Positions 24,021-33,449 of a stretch of 40,281 nt of DNA are shown here, one piece after another (positions within the stretch are counted from its first letter, which is position 1; every line of letters starts with the position of its first letter). Under the pieces are notes generated by a model. The model ran no database searches, was not told where the DNA came from, and worked only from the letters and a program-made list of their open reading frames with translations. The position numbers were made by a program, and so were the translations under genes. The stretch spans positions 1-40,281 of the forward strand of contig CANHBC010000007.1 in the NCBI GenBank assembly GCA_947458835.1, in the 5' to 3' direction. This DNA is from Betaproteobacteria bacterium. GTDB lineage: Bacteria; Pseudomonadota; Gammaproteobacteria; Burkholderiales; CAIKXV01.

Positions 24021-25124
24021 TCATCCCCGCCGCAGCGCCTTCCAGGCCCGATGCGGCCCGGCACCGCTCGGACGGCGGAAATCCTCCGGCACGCTCTGAT
24101 GGGTGATCTCGCGCAGCGAGCATTCATCCACGAGTGGCGCGTCGATCCTGAACGAACGCAGGTTGGTGGAGAAGAACAGTTCGCCACCGTCGGCCAGCAA
24201 TGAATGGCACTGGCCCACCATACGCACATGGTCGCGCTGCACGTCGAGCACGCCCTGCATCTTCTTCGAGTTCGAGAACGAGGGTGGGTCGAGCACGATC
24301 ACGTCGAAGCGCTCGCGCGCAGCCACCGCCGACTCCAGCCACGCCAGCGCGTCGGCGGCCACCAGCAGATGCCTGCCGGAGTCGATGCCGTTCAGCGCAA
24401 GGTTGCGCGCGGTCCATGCCTGGTAGGTGTTGGACAGGTCCACCGTGGTCGAACCCTCGGAACCCGCTCGCGCCGCATGTACGGTGAAGCTGCCGGTGTA
24501 GGCAAACAGGTTCAGGAAGCGCGTACCCGCGCCCTGCTTCGCCCGCGCGGCGAGGGTCTCGGCCACCATCGCGCGCATCGGACGGTGGTCGAGGAACAAC
24601 CCGGTATCGAGGTAGGCGTCGAAGTTGACCTCGAAGCGCAGCCCGGCCTCCTCCACGACGAAGACTTCGGCCTCCTCGCCATCGAGCTTCTCGTACTGCG
24701 ACGTACCACGCTGGCGCTCACGACGCTTCAGGTGCAACTGCTCCGCCCGCACCCCGCACACCTCGCAGATGGCGTCGCACACCGCGACCAGCCATGCCGT
24801 GTAGTCCGCGTCGCTGCGCCGCCACCCGGTATCGATCTCCTGGACGTGGAGGTGGATCTCGGCGCGGGGCGAAGCCGTCTCGAACCAGTCTATGGCGAAC
24901 GGAAACTGCGGCACGTCACGTCCGTAGATGCGAAAGCACGTGATGCCACGACGTCGCGCCCACTTGCGCCAGTGCGCGAGGTTCTTGCGAAGCCGGTTGG
25001 CGAATGCCGAGACGTCAGACGGCCCGTCGGGCGCCGCCTGCAACGATGCCGGGTCCGATCCGGGCGTCGGGTCATGCGCTGCGTCCCGGTCGGACATCGG
25101 GTCCGCTTTTTCGTGTGGCGTCAT
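24021..25124 (-). CDS. rlmK: 23S rRNA methyltransferase, RlmK-like
   Basis: SAM-dependent RNA methyltransferase homologous to the C-terminal half of E. coli RlmKL, which makes m7G2069 in 23S rRNA. The 367-residue product has NRLRKNLAHWRKWARRRGI (43-61), the characteristic entry to the RlmK/RlmI domain, FLDHRPMR (177-184), motif I NLFAYTGSF (205-213) and the catalytic loop LDPPSFSNSKK (278-288). The first 35 residues are Asp/Ala/Pro-rich and not conserved; ATG 25097 is an alternative start. Here RlmL- and RlmK-like functions are separate genes about 13 kb apart. Confidence 0.85.
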   Translation of the reverse strand: MTPHEKADPMSDRDAAHDPTPGSDPASLQAAPDGPSDVSAFANRLRKNLAHWRKWARRRGITCFRIYGRDVPQFPFAIDWFETASPRAEIHLHVQEIDTGWRRSDADYTAWLVAVCDAICEVCGVRAEQLHLKRRERQRGTSQYEKLDGEEAEVFVVEEAGLRFEVNFDAYLDTGLFLDHRPMRAMVAETLAARAKQGAGTRFLNLFAYTGSFTVHAARAGSEGSTTVDLSNTYQAWTARNLALNGIDSGRHLLVAADALAWLESAVAARERFDVIVLDPPSFSNSKKMQGVLDVQRDHVRMVGQCHSLLADGGELFFSTNLRSFRIDAPLVDECSLREITHQSVPEDFRRPSGAGPHRAWKALRRG

Positions 25125-25159
25125 CGGGCGATTATCGCGCGGGACGCCTGGCGGGGCAC

Positions 25160-25537
25160 CTATCGCAGCACGTAGCTGGCCAGTACCGACTGGACCTCGT
25201 AGATGCTGAGCTTCTTGTTGAACTGCTTCTGGAGCGGGGCAGCCGTGCCGGAGATCCAGATCTTCAGCTCTGCATCAAGGTCGAAGGTACCTGCCGTCTC
25301 GATGCAGAAATGCGTGATGCTCTTGTACGGGATCGAGTGGTAGTTGACCTTGCTTCCGGTGATGCCCTGCTTGTCGACGAGCACGAACCGCTTGTCGGTG
25401 AACACGAAGTAGTCCCGGATGAGCTGGTAGGCGTGCTCCACCGTCTCGCCCGGGGCGAGGATCTGGCTGAACTCTGCCTGGATCTTCGCCGCGTCGATCT
25501 TCGATGCGTTCCCGAGCATTCCGTCGAGTAGTCCCAT
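25160..25537 (-). CDS. PH domain-containing protein (bPH type, YvbH-like)
   Basis: Compact 125-residue protein consisting almost entirely of a bacterial pleckstrin-homology domain: FSQILAPGETVEHAYQLIRDYF, then FTDKRFVLVDKQGITGSKV, then HSIPYKSITHFCIETAG, in successive segments from residue 23 to about 85. It ends with a helix that is probably oligomerising (IYEVQSVLASYVLR). These proteins form ring-like oligomers; function is unknown. It is 35 bp upstream of the RlmK-like gene on the same strand. Confidence 0.87.
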   Translation of the reverse strand: MGLLDGMLGNASKIDAAKIQAEFSQILAPGETVEHAYQLIRDYFVFTDKRFVLVDKQGITGSKVNYHSIPYKSITHFCIETAGTFDLDAELKIWISGTAAPLQKQFNKKLSIYEVQSVLASYVLR

Positions 25538-25748
25538 GGGTGCCTTCTGGTGTGAGTGAGACGATGGTTCGAGACCGCTCCCGACGCATACCGGCGATCA
25601 GTAGCACGTCGATCTGGAGTCCCGCGATCGCTTGATCGATTGACGAATGGCAGGCACGGACAGTGCCCGACATCGAGGGTGATGGGGTGCGCAGCCCGGT
25701 GGATGTGCTGCCAGGTGCTCCGATCGCGCGGCCGGACTGATCGGCCGC

Positions 25749-26762
25749 TCAGTCCGGCTTGATCCCGCTCGCCTGCACCACCTTCGTCCAGCGCGCGAAG
25801 TCCTCGCGGATGAATGCGCCGAACGCCTCGGGCGTGCCGCCCTGTGCATCGACGCCCATCTGCCCGAAGCGCTCCTTCACCTGCGCCGTGCCGAGCGCCT
25901 TCACTGCTGCTGCGTGCAGCCGCTGGACGATCGGGCCAGGCAACCCGGCCGGGCCGAGCAGGCCAGTGGCGTTGGCGATGTCGAAGTCTTTCAGACCGGC
26001 CTCGGCGAAGCCGGGCACGTCGGGCAGCGAGGCCATCCGGTTGCGACCGGACACGACCAGCCCGCGCATCTTGCCGCCGCGCACGTTGCCGCTGGCGGTC
26101 GATCCCTGGTCGAACAACAGGTCGATCTGGCTGCCCATCACATCGGTGGCGGCCAGTGCCGCGCCCTTGTACGGGACGTGCAGGAACTTCACGCCGGTGA
26201 GCATCTGGAACAACTCGCCCACCAGCTGGTTCGACGAGCCGGTGCCGCCGGAGCCCATGGTCAGCGTGCCCGGTTTCTCGCGCGCGAGCCGCAGCAGGTC
26301 GGCGACGTTCTGTGCCGGCAGGCCGCTGCGCACCACCAGCACGAACGGCGAGGTCTGCAGGTTGATGATCGGCGTGAAGTCGCGCACCGGGTTGTACGGC
26401 GCATTCGGGTAGAGCGCCGGCACCACGCTGAACGTGCTGTTCGAGCCGGTGAGCAGCACGTAGCCGTCCGGGGCAGACTTTGCCACCAGCTCGGCGCCGA
26501 CCATGCCGCCGGCGCCGGTACGGTTCTCGACCACGATCGGCTGGCCAAGTGCGTCCGCCATCGGCGGGGCGACCAGCCTGGCGGTGAGGTCGACGTTGCC
26601 GCCGGCCGCGAACGGCACGACCAGCCGGATCGGCTTGGCAGGATAGGCCGCCGCAGGCTGGGCGGATACGGTGCCGGCAAGGGAACCGGCGACGGTGGCT
26701 GCGACGAGCGCGGCGACCGCGGTCGGACGGACCGGCGCGCGCGCCGGCGATGGCTGCTTCAT
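25749..26762 (-). CDS. Bug family tripartite tricarboxylate transporter substrate-binding protein (3)
   Basis: Third periplasmic Bug receptor, 337 residues. Signal peptide core is AVAALVAATVAGSLAG with cleavage near VSA-QPA; the mature protein begins YPAKPIRLVVPFAAGG. Pocket loops are VVENRTGAGGMVG and VPYKGAALA. It lies 36 bp downstream of the alpha/beta hydrolase gene on the same strand, so hydrolase and receptor probably form a two-gene operon for taking up and cleaving one compound. The 211 bp after it, to the PH-domain gene start, contain nothing I recognise. Confidence 0.92.
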   Translation of the reverse strand: MKQPSPARAPVRPTAVAALVAATVAGSLAGTVSAQPAAAYPAKPIRLVVPFAAGGNVDLTARLVAPPMADALGQPIVVENRTGAGGMVGAELVAKSAPDGYVLLTGSNSTFSVVPALYPNAPYNPVRDFTPIINLQTSPFVLVVRSGLPAQNVADLLRLAREKPGTLTMGSGGTGSSNQLVGELFQMLTGVKFLHVPYKGAALAATDVMGSQIDLLFDQGSTASGNVRGGKMRGLVVSGRNRMASLPDVPGFAEAGLKDFDIANATGLLGPAGLPGPIVQRLHAAAVKALGTAQVKERFGQMGVDAQGGTPEAFGAFIREDFARWTKVVQASGIKPD

Positions 26763-26798
26763 GTTGACTCCCCGTTGTGGATGCGCCGGGCCGGCGCT

Positions 26799-27947
26799 TC
26801 AGACGTTCTCGGCGATCCAGTCCGCGATGTAGTCGACCCCGAGCTGCCGGTTGTCGAGCTGTACATGGTACGTCCCACCCTCGGCTTCCGTGAACACCTT
26901 CAGGTGCTTGCGCGTGGATCCGATCGCCTCGAACAGCCGGTGGGCGGAGGCCACCGGCACCACCTTGTCCTTCTCTCCGTGCACGATCAGGAACGGCATC
27001 GTGATGTCCTTCGCCACCTCGGCGAGGCTGAAGCGGCGTGCCTTCTCGATCGCGGCATCCAGCGTGTCGGTGCCCATCACCCAGCGGAAGTGGAAGGTCG
27101 ACTGCGGCGTGGACTTCGGGTCGGCATCCTGCCGGCGCTTGATCTCGAGCTGCCAGGCGTGCAGGTCCCAATGCAGCGCGGCGAACGCGACGCCTGCGGC
27201 ATAGCGCTGGTCGAATGCCGCCACCCGGCCGGCGTAGTAGCCGCCGAAGCTGTAGCCCATCACCACCACCCGCTTCGGATCGACCTCCGGCCGAGCGGCG
27301 ACCCAGTCGTAGGCAGCACGCCCGGGCACTTCATAGTCGTGCCGCGCTGCAAGGTCGCGCAGCCGCAGCGATTCACCCTGCCCCGGGCCATCGATCGCCA
27401 GCGTGTGGTACCCCCGGGCCGCGAACTCCAGCCCGTTGAACAGCACGCTCATCTCCTTGCAGTTGTCCATGCCGTCGAACACGACCACCGTGGGCGCCGG
27501 CCCGGTCACGCCCGGCGCCTTCAGGAACCAGGCCGGCAGCGAACCGCCCTCGTACGGCACCTCGACCCGCTCGATATTCGGGTAGCGCCGCACCAGCCCC
27601 TTGCCCTGGCAGTCGAGCGACCGGCGGCCGAGCTCGCGCTTCTGCGGCCCGGGTTCAACGAAGCGTTCGGCGGTGAAGTAGTACATGCCGGCACGCAGGT
27701 AGAAGCTGCCCGCGGTCATCCGGTGCCCGGCCGCCTCGGCGGCGTCGGCGCGCTGCTCCAGGCGCAGTGCCATGCGCTCCCATTCCTCGCGGAAGGCGTC
27801 CGGTTCGGACTGCCGCTCGCGCAAGCGGTCACAGACCTCGTCGATCTCGCCCAGCGCAACACAACCGTAGGGCGCCATGCCCTTGCAGATCAGCGTCGCG
27901 TTCGACCAGGTCATGTTGCCCGGGAATTCTTCTATCCAGCGTCCCAT
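26799..27947 (-). CDS. Alpha/beta hydrolase, FrsA / C-C hydrolase-like
   Basis: Cytoplasmic serine hydrolase of 382 residues with a helical N-terminal cap (1-130) and a core from about 130. The nucleophile elbow is MGYSFGGYYAG (S233), the acid is in HGEKDKVVP (D327) and the His in EGGTYHVQ (H361); IDGPGQGES (185-193) is typical of the family. The arrangement resembles FrsA/DUF1100-like esterases and 2,6-dihydroxypseudooxynicotine hydrolase, which cleaves a C-C bond in aromatic catabolism. Pairing with a Bug receptor supports a catabolic role. No signal peptide. Confidence 0.86.
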   Translation of the reverse strand: MGRWIEEFPGNMTWSNATLICKGMAPYGCVALGEIDEVCDRLRERQSEPDAFREEWERMALRLEQRADAAEAAGHRMTAGSFYLRAGMYYFTAERFVEPGPQKRELGRRSLDCQGKGLVRRYPNIERVEVPYEGGSLPAWFLKAPGVTGPAPTVVVFDGMDNCKEMSVLFNGLEFAARGYHTLAIDGPGQGESLRLRDLAARHDYEVPGRAAYDWVAARPEVDPKRVVVMGYSFGGYYAGRVAAFDQRYAAGVAFAALHWDLHAWQLEIKRRQDADPKSTPQSTFHFRWVMGTDTLDAAIEKARRFSLAEVAKDITMPFLIVHGEKDKVVPVASAHRLFEAIGSTRKHLKVFTEAEGGTYHVQLDNRQLGVDYIADWIAENV

Positions 27948-28179
27948 CGGTCCGTCTCCTCCAGCCTGGGGCCGCTACCTTACCGCAGCCGGCTCCCGGA
28001 CCGGAAGCTCGGCCGCATCGTTGGGCAGGGGGGGCCAATCGCTTTCCTGATGTCGACCTTCGGCCCCGACGCGGCGTTCTGGCAGCTGGGCCCTCGCGGG
28101 CATTTGATCGGCATCAACCCCGGCACCATGCAGTCGGCCTACACTGGACGCCTCTTCACCGGATCTGACCGAACCGCCA
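27948..28179. other. Intergenic region upstream of small ORF and DUF4010 gene
   Basis: This stretch lies between divergent genes and should hold the promoters of the hydrolase (minus) and the small ORF/DUF4010 unit (plus). An open plus-strand frame runs from 28051 into the small ORF, with residues such as HLIGINPGT that match nothing I recognise. No convincing -35/-10 pair is seen. Confidence 0.3.
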
Positions 28180-28382
28180 TGAATGCTGCTCCAGGCAGCG
28201 CCCGGCAGCAGGCCAGCGTCTGGCTGCTCGAGCGCATGACGCACGGCAATGGACTGGCCATGCGCGTGCTCGAGCAGCCACCGGTGCCTGACGTGGTTTA
28301 CCCCTTCGACATCGGCGATGCCGTCGCCACCAGGCACCGCACGATCGCGGATGGTTCGCCGATGCCGGCCATCGACGCGTGA
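28180..28382 (+). CDS. Small hypothetical protein upstream of DUF4010 gene
   Basis: A possible 67-residue protein from ATG 28180, without a family I recognise. It has no hydrophobic stretch, and includes WLLERMTHGN, VYPFDIGDAV and a short TIADGSPMPAIDA tail. Its third codon positions are rich in G and C, as in neighbouring genes, and its TGA overlaps the GTG start of the DUF4010 gene (GTGA), the arrangement expected of a coupled pair. The frame is open further upstream to ATG 28051, so the start is uncertain. It could still be a chance frame in GC-rich DNA. Confidence 0.4.
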
Positions 28383-29626
28383 ACGACTGGCAAGCCATGC
28401 CGTGGCTGGGCATCGCCGTCGCCGGGGGCGCGGGCTTGCTGATCGGGCTCGAGCGCGAACGGCGCAAGCGGCAGCCGGGGCATGTCGCGTTCGCCGGCGT
28501 TCGCACCTTCACGCTGGCGGCGCTGGCAGGGGCGCTCGCGCAGGCGCTCGACCAGCCGTGGATCGTCGCCGCCGGCGCACTGTTCCTGGCCGCCCTGATC
28601 ACGCTGGCCTACCACCGTTCGTCCGCGGTCGACAGCGGCACCACGAGCGAGCTTGCCCTGTTCGTCACCTACCTGATCGGCGTGGCAGCGATCGCGCAGC
28701 CGATGCTGGCCGCCGGCGTGTCGGTAGCCGTCACCGCACTGCTCGCCTCGCGCCCCCGCCTGCACGCGTTCGCCAACGAAGTGCTCAGCCCGGAAGAACT
28801 TCGCGATGGGCTGGTCCTGGCCGCCTCGGCACTGATCGTGCTGCCGCTCGCACCCGCCGCCCCGGTGGACTGGCTGGGCGGACTCGACCTGCGCCAGGTC
28901 TGGGGCGTGGTGGTCCTGCTGCTCGCGATACAGGCCTTCGGGCACGTCGCGCTGCGCGTGCTCGGTCCCCGGCACGGTCTGGCGGTATCGGGATTCGCCT
29001 CCGGCTTCATCACGAGCACCGGGACGATCGCTGCGTACGGACTCAGGGCACGGCAGTCGCCCGCGCAACTCGACGGATACGCCGCCGGTGCCCTGCTGTC
29101 GTGCCTGCCCACGTTCATCCAGCTCGGGGTGCTGGTCGTCGCACTGCATCCGGCGGCCTTTGCCGCAAGCCTGCCGATGCTCGCGGCCGGCCTGGTCGCC
29201 ACCGTCATCGCGAGCCTGCCCGGGCTGGTCCGCCGAGGCAGCGTGCAGGCCGAACCGACAGCGCGGCGGCGTGCGTTCAGCCTGCCGGCGACGGTAGGTT
29301 TCGCGCTGCTGCTGGCCGGCGTGACGCTGGCCACGCGCTGGCTGGACAGCGCGCTAGGAGCGGAGGCATCGCTGGCCGCGGTCGCCATCGCCGGCTTCGC
29401 CGACGTGCATGCAGCGTCGGCATCGGCGCTGTCGCTGGCCGCGTCGGGCGAACGCGCCGAAGGACAGCTGCAGCTGATGATGCTGCTCGCGATCTCGACC
29501 AATACCGCGAGCAAGCTGGTGGCCAGCCTCGCAGGTGGGCGTGACTACGCCGTGCGCGTGTGTCCCGGGCTGCTGCTGGCGGCAGGCGCAGCCTGGGCCG
29601 CGGCCTTCGCCACCGGCAGCCTCTGA
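28379..29626 (+). CDS. MgtC/SapB-like DUF4010 integral membrane protein
   Basis: Polytopic membrane protein of 415 residues with roughly eleven hydrophobic segments. The N-terminal portion matches MgtC/SapB (GGAGLLIGLERERRKR at 17-32, then GVRTFTLAAL), and the C-terminal two-thirds match DUF4010 (GFASGFITSTGTIAAYGLRAR in the middle, LLAISTNTASKLVASLAGG near the end). MgtC proteins affect growth in low Mg2+ or intracellular survival; DUF4010 proteins are uncharacterised. GTG 28379 is chosen for its overlap with the preceding small ORF; ATG 28397 is an alternative. It converges on the symporter gene with a 52-bp gap. Confidence 0.87.
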   Translation: MNDWQAMPWLGIAVAGGAGLLIGLERERRKRQPGHVAFAGVRTFTLAALAGALAQALDQPWIVAAGALFLAALITLAYHRSSAVDSGTTSELALFVTYLIGVAAIAQPMLAAGVSVAVTALLASRPRLHAFANEVLSPEELRDGLVLAASALIVLPLAPAAPVDWLGGLDLRQVWGVVVLLLAIQAFGHVALRVLGPRHGLAVSGFASGFITSTGTIAAYGLRARQSPAQLDGYAAGALLSCLPTFIQLGVLVVALHPAAFAASLPMLAAGLVATVIASLPGLVRRGSVQAEPTARRRAFSLPATVGFALLLAGVTLATRWLDSALGAEASLAAVAIAGFADVHAASASALSLAASGERAEGQLQLMMLLAISTNTASKLVASLAGGRDYAVRVCPGLLLAAGAAWAAAFATGSL

Positions 29627-29678
29627 ATCGGCGGGTACCCGGGCGGACCGGACGGCGCAAACCGATCCAGGATCCGCC

Positions 29679-31124
29679 TCAGCGCTCCAGGTCCAGCCCC
29701 GGCGCGCCGTGGTGTTCGCGCGACTGCGTCATCAGCGACCCGACGACCATGCCCGCGATCGCGAAGCCCAGCCCAACGATCTGCGGCGGCCACAGGCCTT
29801 CAGGCGCCACCGATTCCATCGTGATCCACGATAGCAGGCCGAGCACGATCGACAGCACAGCCCCGGCGTTGGTCGCGCGCCGCCAGTACAGGCCGAACAC
29901 CAGCGGGGTGAACGCCGCGACCAGCGTGACCTTGTAGGCGTTCTGGACCATTTCGTACATCGTGCTGCGCGAGTTGAGCGCAAACAGCAGCGCACCCATC
30001 GCGAAGATGACCAGCACCAGCCGCACGGTCAGCAGGAGCTGGCGATCGCCCATGTTCTTCACGAACGGGCGGATCACGTTCTCGGTGAAGATGGATGCCG
30101 GCGCGAGCAGCGCGCCCGAGGCCGTGGACAGGATTGCCGACAGCAGCGCGCCGAAGAACATCGCCTGCGCCCACAGCGGCACCTTGGCGAGCACGGCGTC
30201 GGGCAGGATGCGCTGGATCTCGCGCGGATCGTCCGAAGCGAACAGCTGCTGCATCGACGGGTCGAGCGTGAGCGCCGAATAGGCGATGAACATCGGCAAG
30301 AAGGCCAGGCAGAAGTAGGCGCCGGCGCCGATCAGCGAGGCGCGCACTGCAGTGTCCTCGTCCTTCGCCGAGGTGACGCGCTGGAACACGTCCTGCTGGG
30401 GGATCGATCCCAGCGCCAGCGTGAGGAAGGCAGCGACGAACGGCAGCCATTCAGCGAGCCCGCCCTGCGGGAAGAACGCGAACTTGTCCGCGTCGATCGC
30501 CGCCTGAACCACCACGCCGGCGCCACCGGCCATGTCGGCCATCAGCCACGCCACCGCGACCAGTCCGACGATGATCACCACCGTCTGGAAGAGGTCGGTC
30601 ATCGCCACCGACCACATGCCACCCCAGAGGGTGTAGCCGGCGACCACCGCGGTGCCGATCATGATGCCGGTCGACAGCGAGATGGCACCATCGGAGAGCA
30701 CCATCAGCACCAACCCCAGCGCGGTGAGCTGCGCCGAGGTCCAGCCAAGGTATGAAAGACCGATCGCCAGGCTGGTCACCACCTCGACCGGCTTGTTGTA
30801 GCGCTTGCGGTAGAAGTCGCCGATGGTCAGCAGGTTCATCCGGTAGAAGGCCCGCGCGAAGAAGAACGCCACCACCAGCAGGCAGGCCGAGGCGCCGAAC
30901 GGATCGGCCGGGATGCCGTTCAGGCCATCGCGGGCGAAGGTCGCCGAGACCGAGAGCACGGTCTCCGCACCGAACCACGTGGCGAATACCGTGGCAACGC
31001 TGATGTACAGCGGCAGGCTGCGACCGGCGACCATGAAGTCCTTCGAGTCGTGCACGCGGCGCGCGGCGTACACGCCGATGCCGATGCTCACCAGCAGATA
31101 TACGATGACAATCGTGACAAGCAT
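29679..31124 (-). CDS. Sodium:solute symporter family protein
   Basis: SSF-family secondary transporter of 481 residues from ATG 31124, with about thirteen hydrophobic segments. The family patterns AGRSLPLYISVATVFATWFG (42-61), GDFYRKRYN, LGWTSAQLTALGLVLMVLSDG and GSIPQQDVFQRV are visible. A longer upstream frame overlaps the ubiB gene and is rejected. Typical substrates in this group are proline, pantothenate, acetate or other organic acids; the sequence does not decide between them. It is 62 bp downstream of ubiB on the same strand and convergent with the DUF4010 gene. Confidence 0.9.
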   Translation of the reverse strand: MLVTIVIVYLLVSIGIGVYAARRVHDSKDFMVAGRSLPLYISVATVFATWFGAETVLSVSATFARDGLNGIPADPFGASACLLVVAFFFARAFYRMNLLTIGDFYRKRYNKPVEVVTSLAIGLSYLGWTSAQLTALGLVLMVLSDGAISLSTGIMIGTAVVAGYTLWGGMWSVAMTDLFQTVVIIVGLVAVAWLMADMAGGAGVVVQAAIDADKFAFFPQGGLAEWLPFVAAFLTLALGSIPQQDVFQRVTSAKDEDTAVRASLIGAGAYFCLAFLPMFIAYSALTLDPSMQQLFASDDPREIQRILPDAVLAKVPLWAQAMFFGALLSAILSTASGALLAPASIFTENVIRPFVKNMGDRQLLLTVRLVLVIFAMGALLFALNSRSTMYEMVQNAYKVTLVAAFTPLVFGLYWRRATNAGAVLSIVLGLLSWITMESVAPEGLWPPQIVGLGFAIAGMVVGSLMTQSREHHGAPGLDLER

Positions 31125-31186
31125 GCTTTCAGTCCGGTTGGGTGTCGTCAGGGCCTGCACGTGCAAGGCGCGTGCCAGCAGGCCTC

Positions 31187-32707
31187 CTACCAGGCGGCCG
31201 CCATCTGCCACGCGAACAGCACCACCAGGCTGGTCGCGATCATACCGAGCAGAAGGGTCTGGCGACGCTGCTGGCGCACCAGCCGTCGCAGCTCGAACGC
31301 CAGCAGGTCGTTGCGCCCGGGCCTGAGCGCCTGCGCGACCTGGCGCGGGATCTGCGGCAGCAACGTCGCCCAGCCGGGCGCCTCTTCCTGCAGGCTGCGT
31401 ACGAACGCGCGCCAGCCCATCTGCTCACTCATCCATCGCTCGAGGTAGGGCTGGGCAGTCTTCCAGAGGTCGAGGTCAGGGTCGAGGTCACGGCCCAGCC
31501 CCTCGATGTTGAGCAGCGTCTTCTGCAGCAGCACCAGCTGGGGCTGGATCTCGACGTTGAACCGGCGCGAGGTCTGGAACAGGCGCAGCAGCACCTTGCC
31601 GAACGAGATCTCCTTCAGGGGCTTGTCGAAGATCGGCTCGCAGACCGCGCGGATCGCTCCCTCGAACTCGTCGACCCGGGTATCCGCGGGTACCCAGCCA
31701 GCTTCCAGGTGGGCGAGCGCCACCCGCTTGTAGTCACGCCTGAAGAACGCGAGGAAGTTCTGCGCGAGGTAGTTCTTGTCGACGTCAGTCAGGGTACCGA
31801 CGATGCCGAAGTCGAGCGCGATGTAGCGCCCGTCGGGACCGACGAAGATGTTTCCCGGATGCATGTCGCCGTGGAAGAAACCGTCGCGGAACACCTGCGC
31901 GAAGAAGATCTCGACGCCGGAGCGCGCCAGCATGGGGATGTCGATGCCCGCTTCGCGGATCTCGTCGATGTGCGAGATCGGGATCCCGTGCATGCGTTCC
32001 ATGACCATCACTTCGGTCGCGCACCAGTCCCAGTAGACCTCCGGCACCACCAGCAGTGGCGAGTCGGTGAAGTTGCGCCGCAGCTGGCTGGCGCTGGCGG
32101 CCTCGCGCATCAGGTCGAGTTCGTCAAGCAGGTGCTTCTGGAACTCGCGTACCACCTCGCGCGGGCGCAGCCGCTTGCCGTCCGCCCAGACCGACTCGAC
32201 GAGACCGGCCGCTGCATCGAGCAGACCGATATCGTTCTCGATGATCCGGCTGATGCCCGGGCGCAGCACCTTCACCGCGGCCTCCCGGCCGTCGGGCAGG
32301 ATCGCGAAATGCACCTGCGCGACCGAAGCGCTGGCCACCGGGACCGGGTCGAAGGATGCAAACACCTGGTCGACCGGCCGACCGTAGACCCGCTCGAGCG
32401 TCTCGTAGACCTGCGCGGTGGGGAACGGCGGCACCTGGTCCTGGAGCTTCGCCAGTTCGTCGGCGATGTCGGGCGGGATCAGGTCGCGCCGCGTGGACAG
32501 CATCTGGCCGAACTTCACGAAGATCGGGCCCAGGGCCTCCAGTGCCAGCCGCAGCCGCTCACCGCGCGGTGCATCGCCACGGGGACCGGTCGCCTTGCGC
32601 AGCAGCGGACGCAACGCGCGGAATCGCTCATGGCCCAGCACGAAGCTGTCCAGTCCGTAGCGGTAGGTGACCTGCAGAATCCGGAACAGCCGCAGCAGCC
32701 GCATCAT
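31187..32707 (-). CDS. ubiB: Ubiquinone biosynthesis ATPase/kinase-like protein UbiB
   Basis: Atypical ABC1/ADCK-family kinase-like ATPase needed for aerobic ubiquinone synthesis; membrane-anchored. The 506-residue product shows the KxGQ motif in [19 protein letters not shown], the ATP-binding Lys in AAVKVLRPG, the catalytic loop [14 protein letters not shown] and the metal-binding ALDFGIVG. The C-terminus ends in a transmembrane helix ([17 protein letters not shown]). The first ATG (32707) overlaps the ubiJ stop (ATGA), so the two are coupled; a second ATG follows directly at 32704. Confidence 0.96.
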   Translation of the reverse strand: MMRLLRLFRILQVTYRYGLDSFVLGHERFRALRPLLRKATGPRGDAPRGERLRLALEALGPIFVKFGQMLSTRRDLIPPDIADELAKLQDQVPPFPTAQVYETLERVYGRPVDQVFASFDPVPVASASVAQVHFAILPDGREAAVKVLRPGISRIIENDIGLLDAAAGLVESVWADGKRLRPREVVREFQKHLLDELDLMREAASASQLRRNFTDSPLLVVPEVYWDWCATEVMVMERMHGIPISHIDEIREAGIDIPMLARSGVEIFFAQVFRDGFFHGDMHPGNIFVGPDGRYIALDFGIVGTLTDVDKNYLAQNFLAFFRRDYKRVALAHLEAGWVPADTRVDEFEGAIRAVCEPIFDKPLKEISFGKVLLRLFQTSRRFNVEIQPQLVLLQKTLLNIEGLGRDLDPDLDLWKTAQPYLERWMSEQMGWRAFVRSLQEEAPGWATLLPQIPRQVAQALRPGRNDLLAFELRRLVRQQRRQTLLLGMIATSLVVLFAWQMAAAW

Positions 32708-33309
32708 CGCTCCGCCAGGCCGGCCCGGCGACGGGCCGCTTCCAGCCGCGCGAGACGGGCCTCGAGCCGCTCGGCGTCGTCGCGCAGGTGGTCGACCTCG
32801 TCGATGAACGCGGAGACCTCGTCCGGGCGGGCCAGCACCGGCTGCTCCTCGATGAGGAACTGCCGCGACGAGCGTGCGATCGAACGGGCGACCTCGCGGG
32901 GTACGTCCGCCGCGGCGCGCGCTGCACGGCCGATGCGGTGTGCAGCGATGTCACCCACGACCCGGCTGAGGTCCGCCTCGGCGTCCCAGCGCAGGTTCGC
33001 AAACAGGTATTCCAGGTCGGCGGCCAGGCCGACGTTACCGGTCACCGTGACCGCCCGGCGCGCCTGCATGTCGCGGGCGAGCAGCCGCGGCAGCGAGGAC
33101 GCAGGCACGGTGATGGTCACCGCCGGCTCGCGTCCGGAGGCCGGTTCGAACAGACCTTCCGCGGTGACCGCGAGTTCCACCAGGACCGGCGGCAGTTCGA
33201 GCCGGATCACGTCACCGGCGTGCGGCAGCAGACGTGCGGTTGCCCAGGACTGGGCGGCGAGCAGGTGGTTCAGCGCGCCGATGATCACCGCTTCGACTGG
33301 CAGGCGCAT
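32704..33309 (-). CDS. ubiJ: Ubiquinone biosynthesis accessory factor UbiJ
   Basis: SCP2-domain protein that binds lipid intermediates and scaffolds the cytosolic ubiquinone synthesis complex. From ATG 33309 the product is 201 residues: SCP2 fold at about 10-110 ([23 protein letters not shown] in the first part, then [23 protein letters not shown]), a linker, and a C-terminal coiled coil ([20 protein letters not shown]). A longer frame upstream runs through a terminator and is rejected. The gene overlaps ubiB by 4 bp. Confidence 0.92.
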   Translation of the reverse strand: MRLPVEAVIIGALNHLLAAQSWATARLLPHAGDVIRLELPPVLVELAVTAEGLFEPASGREPAVTITVPASSLPRLLARDMQARRAVTVTGNVGLAADLEYLFANLRWDAEADLSRVVGDIAAHRIGRAARAAADVPREVARSIARSSRQFLIEEQPVLARPDEVSAFIDEVDHLRDDAERLEARLARLEAARRRAGLAER

Positions 33310-33361
33310 GGGAATCGCAGGGGTATCGGGCACGGGAACGGGAGAGCCCGGAGGATGCCCG

Positions 33362-33397
33362 AAAACGACAACGGGCGGAGAGGTCCGCCCGTTGTCG
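33362..33397 (-). terminator. Rho-independent terminator after the Tim44-like gene
   Basis: CGACAACGGGCGGA (33366-33379) and TCCGCCCGTTGTCG (33384-33397) form a perfect 14-bp stem with a GAGG loop, followed on the minus strand by TTTT (33365-33362). This is the clearest intrinsic terminator in the window. It would end the DUF971-ubiE-Tim44 transcript and separate it from ubiJ-ubiB. Confidence 0.85.
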
Positions 33398-33449
33398 CCA
33401 CTGCTGTCGGAAGCCTCGCCAGGCTGGCGAGCGGTCCCGGGGATGCGCG

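Noticed and set aside
25914-28050. Long plus-strand frame opposite the third Bug receptor and hydrolase genes
   Set aside because: Composition is typical of antisense translation (His, Arg, Gly, Ala rich). Only its last part, after the genes end, is kept as a possible small ORF (28180-28382).
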